From Steinernema hermaphroditum (Eukaryota; Nematoda; Chromadorea; Rhabditida; Steinernematidae), in contig CM059623.1 of the NCBI GenBank assembly GCA_030435675.1, forward strand, positions 8,954,012 through 9,018,011: a DNA stretch of 64,000 nucleotides. Reading direction: 5' to 3'. Below, in pieces: positions 1 to 10,612 of the stretch. Under the pieces are notes generated by a model that was not told where the DNA came from, searched no databases, and worked only from the letters and a program-made list of their open reading frames with translations. The position numbers were made by a program, and so were the translations under genes. The stretch's first letter is position 1, and each line of letters begins with the position of its first letter.

Positions 1-468
1 ACGGCGGACTGAGCTGCTGGCGGCTGCTTTCGACTCTGCTGTCTCTCCCCTTCTACGCCGGGCACCTTTCTATTTCGCAACTGGCGTTGTGCCTGCGGAA
101 GAAGAGAACCGGACGATTCAGCGGTCGTCTTTTCTAACTCGCTCCGCGGCGGCGAGCGAGCGCAAGCTTGAGAAAGAACGGATCGGCTCACACACATCGC
201 GCTCGCCCCGCCCCTTCGACGGCGATTGGTGCAAAGAAAACGGGAACATCTGAATGGCGGGAAAACAACGGCCACTGCGCACTGCTAATTACAACGAACA
301 CTCCCAGCCATGAACGATGCTATTTGCATATGGAAATGAAGGTGGAAGGCACTATGTGTGTATCACTCCGAAAGTATTGATTTTTGATTATGCGGACAGA
401 TTGATGCGCGAGCGGATCTGCGATTATTTCCATCCCTAATCTTCTCCTTACTTCAGCCGCCCGTCGCC
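1..468. other. upstream region of set-1, no gene seen
   Basis: I see no supportable coding exon here. An octamer ATTTGCAT lies at 322-329. A splice-type acceptor (CTTCAG, ending at 456) sits 12 bases before the set-1 start codon; it could be a spliced-leader acceptor or the end of a 5' UTR intron. The first 170 bases are GC-rich and may belong to a promoter or to a gene outside the window. Confidence 0.4.
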
Positions 469-1394
469 ATGAGGAAGAACACCAAGAGAAGAAGCTCAAC
501 GAAGGCGGGGTGAGTCCTCGGATTCCCAATCGGTATGATTGCTTTATTGCTTCAGGAAAGGCAAAGGGCTGCAAACCGAAAATGGGCAAAACAACAACCA
601 CAAGATTACCGAGTACTTCGCCGTCCGCCGCAGCGGAAGGAAGACGTCGAAGCAGATCGAGGTGAGTAGGCTTCCGTTGTACCTTGTCGTCACATCGAAA
701 GTGCAAAATTGGGCTACGCTAACGATACAATCGTATTACTTTTGTACACATCCTTTTTTTATCTGGTTCTACAAAGCGACGCCAGACGGCTCGAAAGTGC
801 GAATACATTGATACCCATTTTCAGAACGAGCGAAATAAGGAAGTAGAAGAAGCCGTGACCTCAGGCAGCAATGAGGAATTCCTTCAAGTGTACACTTGCG
901 ATGTGAAGGGACGCGGAATCCGATCGCTGAAGACCTTCAAACGGAATGATTTTGTCGTCGAATACAAAGGTACATCAAATTAGTCCATCCCGTTGATCAT
1001 TTGAACTCTCTTCCAGGCGAACAGGTCAGCATCTACACGGCGCGCCGGAGAGAAAAGCAGTACGCACAGGACAGCTCCATTGGCTCCTACATGTATTTCT
1101 TCAAGCACAAAGATGTGCAGTACTGCATTGATGCCACCGACGAATCACCCTACAAGGGGCGTCTTATCAACCACAGCGCTCTGAAACCAAATTTAAAAAC
1201 AAAGGTGTGTTTACTCGCACCCGCAACTTCACGCTCAACTCTCGCTATTTCAGGCCGTTACTTTTCCGGACGGTTCCGTGCATCTCCTTCTGGTGGCCCG
1301 TCGAGATATCGAAGTGGGCGAAGAGTTGCTTTATGACTATGGAGACCGAACTCCCTGCAACATTGCCAACAATCCCTGGCTCATAAACTCGTGA
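469..1394 (+). CDS. set-1: SET8/PR-Set7-type histone H4 lysine-20 monomethyltransferase
   Basis: Five exons (469-509, 556-661, 825-969, 1017-1204, 1254-1394) give 206 aa. The SET domain fills roughly residues 70-200: NHSA (the NHS-type SAM-binding motif) and, near the end, GEELLYDYGD. Ahead of it lies KITEYFAVRRSGRK, the counterpart of the PCNA-binding PIP degron and basic stretch of animal SET8 proteins, which supports H4K20 methylation rather than another SET specificity. The protein is a little shorter than typical animal SET8, with a short basic N-terminus. The start is the first ATG after an acceptor at 456, and its phase fits exon 2. An AATAAA lies at 1469. By family it acts in the nucleus in chromosome condensation and, in worms, X-chromosome dosage control. 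Confidence 0.92.
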
Positions 1395-1634
1395 TCTCCG
1401 AGAGGTTCACTCTAAAAGACAATTGATCTGTACTGCGATGTCCATATCGTCTCTTATTTATAAGTTGCAATAAACCATTACCGTGCGTCGTGCTCGGCTT
1501 TTCCGCTTCGGGGTGTGTCCGCTCTTTGACCGAAAACGGGTGATTGCGCTGCTGCTGCGATCATGACACTTCTTCTCGCTCACGTGTTGCATTTTGTTCA
1601 TTTGCTTCTCAGATAGTTGCTCTCTCCTTTCCAG

Positions 1635-4199
1635 ATGCAGCGTGCATCGGTGCTCCTCCGGTGCTCCCCGGCTGTGAAGGTAAGTGGTTCGTTTAAGGCG
1701 ATGTGTTCGCGAGATAACAACAAAAACATGATCGGATGATCGGCGTTATGATACGGGCATTGACCGCCCAAATAATCGAACGGAGCCGATTACATTCAGT
1801 CGGCCACGATGGCGTTCCCGAGGACAGTCGGGAATCTCCCGAGTGGAGGCTCCCAAATGGGAGACGTTTCAGCCCAACAGTCCCATTGCGCTCTTTCGAC
1901 TTCGTCTCGCGTCGGGCTTTGTCATGCCGTAGACGTCTAGTGTACGTTGAGACAGTCTCTGGCAAGTCCCTCGTCTAACCATTACATTTTTTGCAAAACA
2001 CGTCTGTCTCAAAATGGGTCGTCTGTCTCAAAGTACGTCTCGCTCGTACTTTTTGGTCTCGCACTTCAGCTGGCGCTTCTCCCGTCTTTGTCCTTCTACC
2101 ATTTTTCAACGACATCGCTGCGTTTGTTGTTGCACGAGATGATAAGGGCGTCTTCGGCTCTCCCTCGCGCACCGCGCACTGTTCTTTCGATCATTTTGCA
2201 TTGCGATATGGCGCTGAGTGGCGGCCGACGGTGGCGCCGTTCGCGTCCTTGTATCCATTTCGAATTACATAGTTTTGTTCCCTTATTTCATGTGTCGGTT
2301 AAGTGGTTCACGGGTCATGTAGTCTTGGGGCGGTGTCCTTCATGAAGTGATTGAAGATGTGTAGCTGAGCTGCCTTCATATCGACGCTATCCATGTTATA
2401 ACATGCTGTCGATATTATTTTGAGCCACTCAAAGTTAGCGCACAAATGACGCAACGATTTAACAAATGGTGCCAGAGTGAAAGCTTCTTACGGTCGCTGT
2501 CATATTTATCCCTATTTCCTCCGCGTTTGGGTTTCATTTACTTAACATCATTGTAATTTAGGCTTTCACACGAACCATGGCTACTCGTATCCCGACTCTC
2601 GTCGCCGTTGAACGCCAGGCTTATCCCGGAGGAGATTTGATCCACGATCACATCTCTACCGTGGACCCCGAAGCTTATCAAATAATGAAGCAGGTAAGAA
2701 TTCAGTTTTGCCTTTCTGGTAACCTCTCACTATTTTAGGAGAAGAAACGCCAGCGCCGCGGACTTGAACTCATTGCCAGTGAGAACTTCACAACCAAATC
2801 CGTCTATGACGCTCTTGGATCGGCGATGTCCAACAAGTATTCGGAAGGATACCCCGGAGCGCGCTACTATGGAGGAAACGAGTTCATCGACCAGATGGAA
2901 GAATTATGCCAGAAACGTGCCCTCCAGGTGTTCGGTTGTGACCCCAAGGAATGGGGCGTCAATGTCCAGCCTCTCTCTGGAGCACCCGCTAATCTGGCTG
3001 TCTACACCGCCATTGTGGAGGCCGGTGGACGTATCATGGGACTGGACCTCCCCGATGGAGGACATCTTTCCCACGGGTGTGACAATTATTTTATAACCGC
3101 GGTACACTGACTTTTGCAGATTTTTCACTCCCACTCGCAAAGTCTCCGTGACCTCAATCTTTTTTGAATCCATGCCGTACAAAGTGAACCCCAAGACGGG
3201 CTTGATTGATTACGATCAACTTGAACAGAATGCCATGCTGTTCCGACCTAAGGTCATCGTCGCAGGCATGAGTTGCTACGCGCGTCATCTCGACTACGCC
3301 CGGTTCCGAAAGATCGCCGACAAGTGCGGAGCCTACCTAATGGCTGACATGGCCCACATCGCTGGACTGGTCGCCGGAGGAGTCGTGCCGTCACCCTTCG
3401 AATACGCCGACATCGTCACCACGACCACTCACAAGTCGCTCCGTGGACCGCGAGGCGCCCTCATCTTCTACAGAAAGGGAGTCCGCTCGGTTAACGCGAA
3501 GGGCGTGGAGACCCTGTACGACCTCGGCTCCAAGATCGATACCGCCGTGTTTCCTGGACTCCAAGGAGGTCCGCACAACCATACGATTTCCGGTATGCTT
3601 TCAAGGATCCTCTCATGCTGAAACGACCGTTTAGGAATCGCCGTCGCCCTGAAACAGTGCTTGACCACTGACTTCCAGACCTACGCCAAGCAGGTGCTGG
3701 CCAACTCGCAGGCTTTGGCGGGACGCCTGGCGGAGCTGGGCTACACCTTGGTCACCGGAGGAACCGACAATCACCTCTGCCTCGTCGATTTGCGTCCGAA
3801 GGGAGTCGAAGGAGCGCGCGTGGAGCACGTGCTCGACATGGCGCACATCGCCTGCAACAAGAACACTTGTCCTGGAGACGTCAGCGCCCTGCGCCCCGGA
3901 GGAATCCGACTCGGTACGCCCGCCCTCACTTCGCGCGACTTCAAGGAGGAGGACTTCGTCAAGGTCGCCGACTTCATCCACAAGGGTGTGTGGCGTGATT
4001 CTGAAAGCTTCTCAGTGATTGCTTACTTCTAGGTGTCGAGATCTGTTTGAAGTACAACGACAAGGCTGGCAAGACTATGAAGGACTTCAAGGCGTTCTGC
4101 GAAGCCAGCGAAGAATTGAAGGCCGATGCGAAGAAGCTCGGGGACGAGGTCATGGCTTTCACTGACAAGTTCCCTATTCCCGGCAACGAAGAAGCTTAA
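1635..4199 (+). CDS. mel-32: serine hydroxymethyltransferase with alternative mitochondrial leader
   Basis: PLP enzyme converting serine plus tetrahydrofolate to glycine plus methylene-THF. Exons 1635-1679, 2562-2693, 2739-3076, 3120-3592, 3635-3985, 4033-4199 give 501 aa. The PLP lysine is in [10 protein letters not shown]. Exon 1 encodes only 15 residues ([15 protein letters not shown]), basic and free of acid like a mitochondrial presequence, and directly follows an acceptor (CTTTCCAG|ATG). Exon 2 begins five codons before a second ATG at 2577, which would give a 481-aa cytosolic form. The first intron (1680-2561, 882 nt) is far longer than the rest and could hold a second promoter. I see no coding exon in it. 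Confidence 0.95.
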
Positions 4200-4317
4200 G
4201 CGGGTCATTTAGAACCGATCGAATCTATATTGATATGTTGTGCCATGTAATTAAAGATTGAAATAAAAATGTGATTTTATCATGATGAAGGGATGATCCT
4301 TTTTCCAGAAGTTTCCG

Positions 4318-4758
4318 ATGAGAAGCAAGTATGCTTTGGTGCACAAACACGAAGTTACGGTCAACTGCACCGAGCGGGGCGTCCTTCTTTTCTGCGTGCG
4401 CGACGAACTGCCACTCCCCTCTTACAAGAACGTTCTGGTGAGTGCCTACGGTGTGCGGAAGGCGATTACGGTAGAGCGTCAGCAAATGAGGGCGGTGGTA
4501 GAGTGCGACGAGGAGATCGAGAAGAACAGGCAGCTGGAGCAACGTCTCGCTTCGGAGCGCCTCTCTAATGAGGAGGAGATGGGGCTGCTCAAGCAGAGGA
4601 GGAAGAACGAGAACCCGCAGCTGCTGGACGCCAACAAAGCGCTGAAGGTGGAATGGCAAGACTTGGGAAGAGCTCATTCTAGAATCCGCTGTAAACGATT
4701 CTGCACCTCGAAGAGAGCAACGAAGTCGGAGAAACGACCAAAGAATAGTCATGCTTGA
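4318..4758 (+). CDS. hypothetical coiled-coil protein, probable downstream operon gene
   Basis: A 146-aa product of unknown function. Residues about 55-110 are rich in E, K, R, Q and L with heptad-like spacing (IEKNRQLEQRL...), suggesting a coiled coil. The tail is basic. A strong acceptor (CCTTTTTCCAG) ends at 4308, nine bases before the ATG and about 110 bases after the mel-32 stop, the usual spacing for a nematode operon. A GTGAGT at 4438 and a CAG ending at 4482 could remove a 45-nt in-frame intron, giving a product 15 residues shorter. It runs tail-to-tail into the TTC19-like gene. No homologue recognised. Confidence 0.5.
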   Translation: MRSKYALVHKHEVTVNCTERGVLLFCVRDELPLPSYKNVLVSAYGVRKAITVERQQMRAVVECDEEIEKNRQLEQRLASERLSNEEEMGLLKQRRKNENPQLLDANKALKVEWQDLGRAHSRIRCKRFCTSKRATKSEKRPKNSHA

Positions 4759-4830
4759 GGCGAATGAACGTCACAGGGTTAAAGTAAATTGTACTACATA
4801 CAATAAATATCACCACCATTTACTACTGCT

Positions 4831-5960
4831 CTATCTGCGTCCAGATCGCGTAGAATCATCCTCAAGTTGTTTGAGGAACTTGGCTGCGAAGTCGCGAACC
4901 CTGGGTTCCTCGCGCGTCGACAAATGAACGGCTTTTCTAGCCCACCCGAGTGCTTCCTCCTTACGGCCAGTGTGCCACAACGTTTCAGCATAATTGCAGT
5001 AGAATCCGGGTATCATGGACGCACATTCATCGATGAAGATTATGCGGTCAATCACCAGAGCGAGGTACTTATGAGCTGCTTCAAATCTGAAAGCTAACTA
5101 TCAGTTCCGCAAGAAGCACCTGCGATCTGTACCTGTTCTTCATTATGCATGCTACGCTGTAGTTGTTGATGACAGTAATCGCGTGCAGTGAAGTTGAGCC
5201 ATAGATCTGGTTGGAGATCTGAAAACGGGAAATGCGTCAATTGCATCAACAAAGCATTTACCTTCAAAACTTCGTCAATGAACTCCATGCTTTCGTCCAT
5301 GCGGGTCTCATCACAGTACGCAACAAGGAAATGAGCGTAAGCCTCCAAGGCCATTCCAAAAAGAGCCAGCGGATCCGTGTACTTAGCTCCATGCGCCTCG
5401 ACGAGATAGCGGTCTTCAACCAGAGCGCCCTGCGCCACAAGGAAGTTCTTCATGTTCTCTTCCACGACCTTCATTTGCCTGCCGACGCAGTGCCTGTACC
5501 CCTTCTCGGCGTTCTCCAGTAGACCTTTCTGCGCGTAGATGTCGGCTAACTTGAGGCTAATTCCAATGAACTCGGGGTCGCTATCTCCTTTGCCGTGCAA
5601 ATTTACTAATCTAAAAACCAGAGGTTATGCCATCCTGCTATCAGAGACGTTCAACCTGTTGATGACGAGCCGGAAATATTCGTCGGCGTGCTCGAGATCT
5701 CCTTTCTCGAAGTACGTGCTCGCAAGTTCATCGTATACTCTGGTTATCGGCAGCTCTTGTTTTCTGTCAACCGCCTCATGAAGCGCTTGGTCGAGGATCT
5801 CGATGGCCTTGTCGTAATGGCGATACTTACGTTCCAGCCATGACTTCTTCACTTTATCCTTCAGAGTGTCGTTGTCGAGTTTTACCGGGTCAACTTTGAA
5901 GAAATCTTTGAGGGTAATCATCACGGAGAACGCCAGAGAGCGGCTTCCTAGGCGTAACAT
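4831..5960 (-). CDS. TTC19-like tetratricopeptide protein, mitochondrial complex III assembly
   Basis: Exons (complement) 5960-5656, 5610-5262, 5218-5133, 5086-4831 give 331 aa. An N-terminal basic, serine-rich, acid-free stretch (MLRLGSRSLAFS) suits mitochondrial import. TPR-like helix pairs follow: AIEILDQAL near residue 45, LADIYAQKG near 120, and a C-terminal TPR with the pattern NYAETLWHTGRKEEAL. Order and length match animal TTC19, which helps clear Rieske-protein fragments from the bc1 complex. The ATG directly abuts an acceptor (CTTTTCAG|ATG), as for a trans-spliced message. The assignment rests on motif order recognised by eye; another mitochondrial TPR protein is possible. Confidence 0.75.
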
Positions 5961-6180
5961 CTGAAAAGAACGTAAATATGAAGATGCCGTCGAGCTGAGA
6001 GCCACGAACCACGCTGCTGACGTCAAGAAATTAGGATATAACACCGAAGTGAAACAGCCACGGGCATCACGAACAGGTTGGAAAACTTTCCTACTACCTT
6101 ACTAAATCTTCGTGTCAAGACACGCACATTTGAATTATTTACTGTGCTGAACTGACAGTCGAATCATCTGAACGAGTTTA

Positions 6181-7363
6181 TAGTCGACGCGGAAAATCTT
6201 ATGCAAAAATCGGGAATGGTCCCGCAACGAAAATTTTTGGCGCGAAAAGTGCCTAGCGGTCGATTTACAAGGGGATTTCGGAGTTTCGGCAGAGAATCGT
6301 GAAAATCTCGTGCAGTTTTACGGTTTCGATGGAAAAAAAAACCCGTACAACTGTTCTCCAGGCTCTGGTGAGCATTTTGCGCCCTGGATTGTCGGAATTC
6401 GCTGCGTTTCCACAGATCCTATACGTTTTTACGATAACAGTGTTGTTCCACGCGGAGACTGACCTCAATATTGATCGTTTTTTAGATATTTTACCTTCAA
6501 AATAGCAAAATGAACAAGGAAATAACAAGAAAGATCATTAATCGGTTGCATATGAATCCAACTCTTCTTCCGATGAAGAGCGATAAGCCATACCGGCAAA
6601 TGAACCTGTATGTAGGTTCAGCAACTCAGTCTCTTTGTTCTGCGCATGACTTCATCAAACGATTCTTCGACGAAATGTGTGCGTCGCATGGGGTTAAGCC
6701 GGTTCGATTCCCCCCTTATCACGCAGAATTAAATCCAATCGAACAAGTCTGGGGTTAAAAGCGCTATGAAGCGCTAGAGTGAAGCGCTATGTGCGAGACC
6801 ATCTCGTACTTCAAGACAAGATCGCCACCGTGATGAATCTTACCCGAGAAGCTTGTGAATCTATTCCAGCTTCGTATATTAGAGGCTTCTATAGAAATGC
6901 GCAGAACAAAGAGACTGAGTTGCTGAACCTACATACAGGTTCATTTGCCGGTATGGCTTATCGCTCTTCATCGGAAGAAGAGTTGGATTCATATGCAACC
7001 GATTAATGATCTTTCTTGTTATTTCCTTGTTCATTTTGCCATTTTGAAGGTAAAATATCTAGAAAAAACGATAAATATTGAGGTCAGTCTCCGCGTGGAA
7101 CAACACTGTTATCGTAAAAACGTATAGGATCTGTGGAAACGCAGCGAATTCCGACAATCCAGGGCGCAAAATGCTCGCCAGAGCCTGGAGAACAGTTGTA
7201 CGGTTTTTTTTTCATCGAAACCGTAAAACTGCACGAGATTTTCACGATTCTCTGCCGAAACTCCGAAATCCCCTTGTAAATCGACCGCTAGGCACTTTTC
7301 GCGCCAAAAATTTTCGTTGCGGGACCATTCCCGATTTTTGCATAAGATTTTCCGCGTCGACTA
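6181..7363. mobile_element. foldback mariner/Tc1-type element with 466-bp terminal inverted repeats
   Basis: Left arm 6181-6646 and right arm 6898-7363 are inverted copies of equal length with only a few differences (for example a 2-nt indel near 6485). Both ends read TAGTCGACGCGG inward and are flanked by TA (6179-6180, 7364-7365), the target duplication of mariner/Tc1 elements. The 251-bp spacer carries only the C-terminal part of a DDE transposase (PPYHAELNPIEQVW, with the last catalytic acid), broken by a stop and a small internal duplication of AAGCGCTATG. It is therefore non-autonomous. It sits about 220 bp upstream of the TTC19-like start codon. Transcripts would fold into a long double-stranded RNA. 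Confidence 0.9.
6647..6897 (+). pseudogene. transposase C-terminal remnant inside the foldback element
   Basis: The reading frame enters from the left arm and shows a DDE-type motif PPYHAELNPIEQVWG, then a TAA. After a short duplicated segment (6757-6795) a second frame continues with KRYVRDHLVLQDKIA, as expected for the C-terminal region of nematode mariner-like transposases. The N-terminal DNA-binding region and the first two catalytic acids are absent. The spacer is thus a deletion remnant, not a functional gene. Confidence 0.8.
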
Positions 7364-7383
7364 TACGAGTTTATTTCTTGACT

Positions 7384-7720
7384 TGACTTTATTCACGACT
7401 CAAAGGCATTTCGCCTTGCATGACACCGAATAATAGACAAACAGAGGATGTCTCATTGCTGCTCTTGCTGCCGGATTCCTGGCGTCGGACATCTTGTTGT
7501 CAGCGGTGGTGGACTACGGCGTCCGGGTGTCCCAATTCCCTCTGGAAGCCGGAAAACTCACAACTGCCACGGGGTTTGCCATCTGACCAAACCAGACACT
7601 CAGACACACTCGCTCGAAGCCGTTAACTCCACTGTGCCTTAATGATGCAGTGGTAAGAGTCTTGCTCAAAACGCAGTTCACCCGGGTTCGATTCCTATTA
7701 GAGGCCAAAATTTTTAACTT
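7384..7720 (+). repeat. dispersed repeat with degraded tRNA-like segment
   Basis: Bases 7640-7711 resemble a tRNA: partly paired acceptor arms (GCCTTAA and TAGAGGC, one mismatch), a near A-box (TGATGCAGTGG) and a perfect B-box (GGTTCGATTCC). The T stem is poor and the anticodon loop is atypical, so this is a tRNA pseudogene or the head of a tRNA-derived SINE rather than a working tRNA. Bases 7395-7455 (AAAGGCATTTCGCCTTGCAT and beyond) reappear inverted near 21625-21700 and, more diverged, near 23660-23710, which points to one dispersed family. Confidence 0.4.
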
Positions 7721-8050
7721 TTATATAACTGTCTTTTACCGTATTCCATTGCAAAAAAAAACATGTGAGAAAATCAGGAAACCATTTTTGCATTTATATT
7801 TCATGGCTTTATGCCTACTACAAGAGTCATCTAAAGGTCAGTTTTAGTCACCATCTAATCGACAGCGGCTAATATTTTGAGAAATCAATCAGGACATCTA
7901 GTGCATGAAGTCATCATGTCTTATTTTTGTTTAACAGCTTTCTGAATCAGTGTAAATTTCACTATTGCCATTTGGTCAGTTCTCCTGTATCAACAAACAT
8001 GGATGGAACTCATATTTGATTACTTTCATACACTAATAACAAACAAACGT

Positions 8051-10612
8051 TCAAGGATGCTTTGCGTGCTGATTCTTGTTCTTCCGCCTGACGTTGACGT
8101 CGCTGACTCGCTCAAAAGTCGGATCTGAACATAGCCCAGTTAAAATCCAAGCACTAGTCTTTGGATGCTCACTTCCTTCCGAATCATAGACGTATTCGAT
8201 TCTTTGGCCCAAATGTTGTTGAAGAGTTGGTACACGATTTCTGGAGCTGCGACGAAGTGGCTGACCTTCTTGATAAGAATCTGGAGGCGGTGTTGTGCCG
8301 CAAACTGAATAAAATAGGGTTGTTAAACTACACAAGGTGGCGTGACATACCAATTGGTGGCTTCTGGACCTCCAGGACTTCAGATCGGTTCTTCCTGCTT
8401 CGTGTTGGCTTTGCTGATTTTACCGGGCTCTGGGAACTGGCCTTAACACTTCGACGATATTTTTTTACGCTCACAGGCTTCGTAGGGGATGGCTTCGCAG
8501 CTTCTGCTGGACTCTGGGAAATGGCTTTCACGCTTCGATGAGATTTCGCAATATTTACAGACTCGACGGGCTTCTCCTGTGCGGGACTTCTAGAGAGCAG
8601 CCTCATGCTACGACGTGGCAGCGGGGGTATCTCTGCATGCAATTGACGAATCTCAGGAACATCAGCCGAAATCCTGCTCGAGTAGCTGGCGAGTTTCGCC
8701 TTCTTCTTCTTAGGCGACTGAGCCACGAACGGAGATCCAACTGAGAACATGTTGCGGGAGACCTTTCTTCGGTCAACAACGGTCATACTCTTCCGTTTGT
8801 CCGGCTTCCTTCCAGGCTTCACCAACACGTAATCGCTACCTTTCGCTGCAATGCAACTAGGCACTTCGGTGGATGCAACTTCAACAGTGATCAGCTCGGG
8901 CGGTTTGGCTCTATTTTCGGGTTCTTCCAGAATTGTGCTCCTTTCCTTCAATGTCTTCTGCGTATGGCGATGTTCCTGCCATACTCTCTCCAGCTTCTCG
9001 CTATTGGTCGATGCTACCGAGTTAATCAATCCCATAGATAAATGGGAAGAGATCTTTGCTGAGTAAGAGACACTTTGCCGGGTTTCTTGTAGACCGCTGC
9101 TGCTGTTGATAGAATCGGCCAACAATGTAAGATCTTCAATCAGAGTGACCTCTTGAAGCTTCTCCAATTTGTCGATTGGTTCTTCCAGTTTCTCGCTGGT
9201 GTCTTCTCGTTGCTCGGCGTGATCTTCCCGCTTCTCGCTGGCATCTTCTATCAGAGTGACCTCTTGTAGCTTCTCGATCGGATCTTGCAATTTGTCGACC
9301 GGTTCTTCTAGTTTCTCGTTGACATCTTCTCGCTTCTCGCTGGTGTCTTCTCGTTGCTCGGCGTGATCTTCCCACTTCTCGCTGACATCTTCCAGTTTAG
9401 CGATGGAATCCTGTTCATCAACGTCCATGTATACTGTTTTCTCGGCCAAAGCTTGTGGCGCCACACACACTGAGCGGACTGATATTGACCGGTCGATTTC
9501 CATGGCTTCACAAGAGCTTTCCGCGCTCACAGGAGTCGTCACCGCCGTCTTGACGACGAAAACAGCCGGAGCCACTTCAGCCTTCAAAGGTGATGTCGTC
9601 GTCACCGTAGATATGCGATCTGAGGAAGGTTTCACTCCAGCCCTCACAGGAAGCACATTGGTAGCGAAATCAGCAAACAGGGATGGCGGTATGTCTTCGA
9701 GTTTAACGACTGAATGAGCGATCAACCGTTTTTGCTGTTTAATTACGGGTGGCGTCAACGAACCACAAGGCTGCGAACCGAGCTGCTCATTGGTGACCGC
9801 ATCTTCCAGCATCTCCGGTTCAGTCACCGCTACAAACGCGAATTTGAAACAAGCCAGAAAGAATAAGAAAAACCTGCTTGCGACTCCACGCGTTCTTCAT
9901 CCAAACCGTCTTCTGCCTGCGCATCGCATGGAATTACTTTGATTTCTGGCATTACCAAAAGAATTCATCAAATACAGAGAATATGAAAGTCATCGTCTTA
10001 CTTCCAAGCAACACAGAAAGTGGCTTACTGAAGTCAAAGAGGAACGGCGGCAATTCGTCGATGCCAATCCAGAATTCTTTTTGCCCCCTTCTCATATCAT
10101 CCAAAGGGGTTGCCGTCGTCGCTGTGGAGATGCGTTTTGAGGAAGGTTTCATTCCAGCCCTCACAGGAAGCGCATTCAATGCAAAATCAACAGATGGAGA
10201 TGGCGGCATATCTTCAAATTCAACGACTGAAGGAGCGATGAACCGTTTTTGCTGCTTGGCGACGTGTGGTGTCGATGAAACAAACGGCTGGGATCCGAAC
10301 TGTTCATAGGTGACTGTGTCTTCCAGCATCTCCGGGTTAGTCACCGCTACAAACGCGAATTTCAAACAAGCCGGAAAGCATGGGACAAACCTGCTTGTGA
10401 TAACACGCATTCTTCGTCAAACCCGCTTTCCGGCTGCGCATCGCGTGACGTTATTTTGGCCTCTGGTTTTACTAAAAGAAGTCATCAAATACAGAGAATA
10501 TGAAAGTCATCGGCTTGCTTCCGACCAGCACAGAAAGCGCCTTGTTGAAGTCGAAATGGAACGGCGGCAACTCGTCCACGCCAAGCCAAAATTCTCTTTG
10601 CGCCGTTCTCAT
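8051..10612 (-). CDS. large basic protein with internal duplication and C-terminal CENP-C-like motif
   Basis: Exons (complement) 10612-10519, 10471-10391, 10346-10002, 9945-9874, 9829-8351, 8304-8051 keep one frame of 774 aa. Residues 1-142 and 143-281 are tandem copies (EFWLGVDELPPF and EFWIGIDELPPF start them; SQAAVTNPEMLED and SQAAVTEPEMLED recur). A middle E/K/D repeat follows (EDHAEQREDTSEK twice, EKLQEVTLIED twice). Then come basic S-P repeats (SRSPAQ, SQSPAE, SQSPVK) and, at about 708-728, RRSSRNR...LGQRIEY. That spacing fits the CENP-C motif (RRxxRxR...GxRIxY), which binds CENP-A nucleosomes, though the usual tryptophan is missing. No Myb or cupin domain follows. A kinetochore role is inference; an unrelated chromatin protein is possible. 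The ATG lies two bases after an acceptor. Confidence 0.65.

Noticed and set aside
7640..7711. Functional tRNA
   Set aside because: The acceptor has a mismatch, the T stem hardly pairs and the anticodon loop is atypical; only the internal promoter boxes persist.
8051..8353. Retrotransposon-like RRSSR motif as the explanation of the CENP-C-like motif
   Set aside because: Polyproteins of mobile elements can carry RRSSRxRxPP, but here the downstream GxRIxY spacing, the single-frame six-exon gene and absence of pol domains fit a host gene better. Kept as an alternative.
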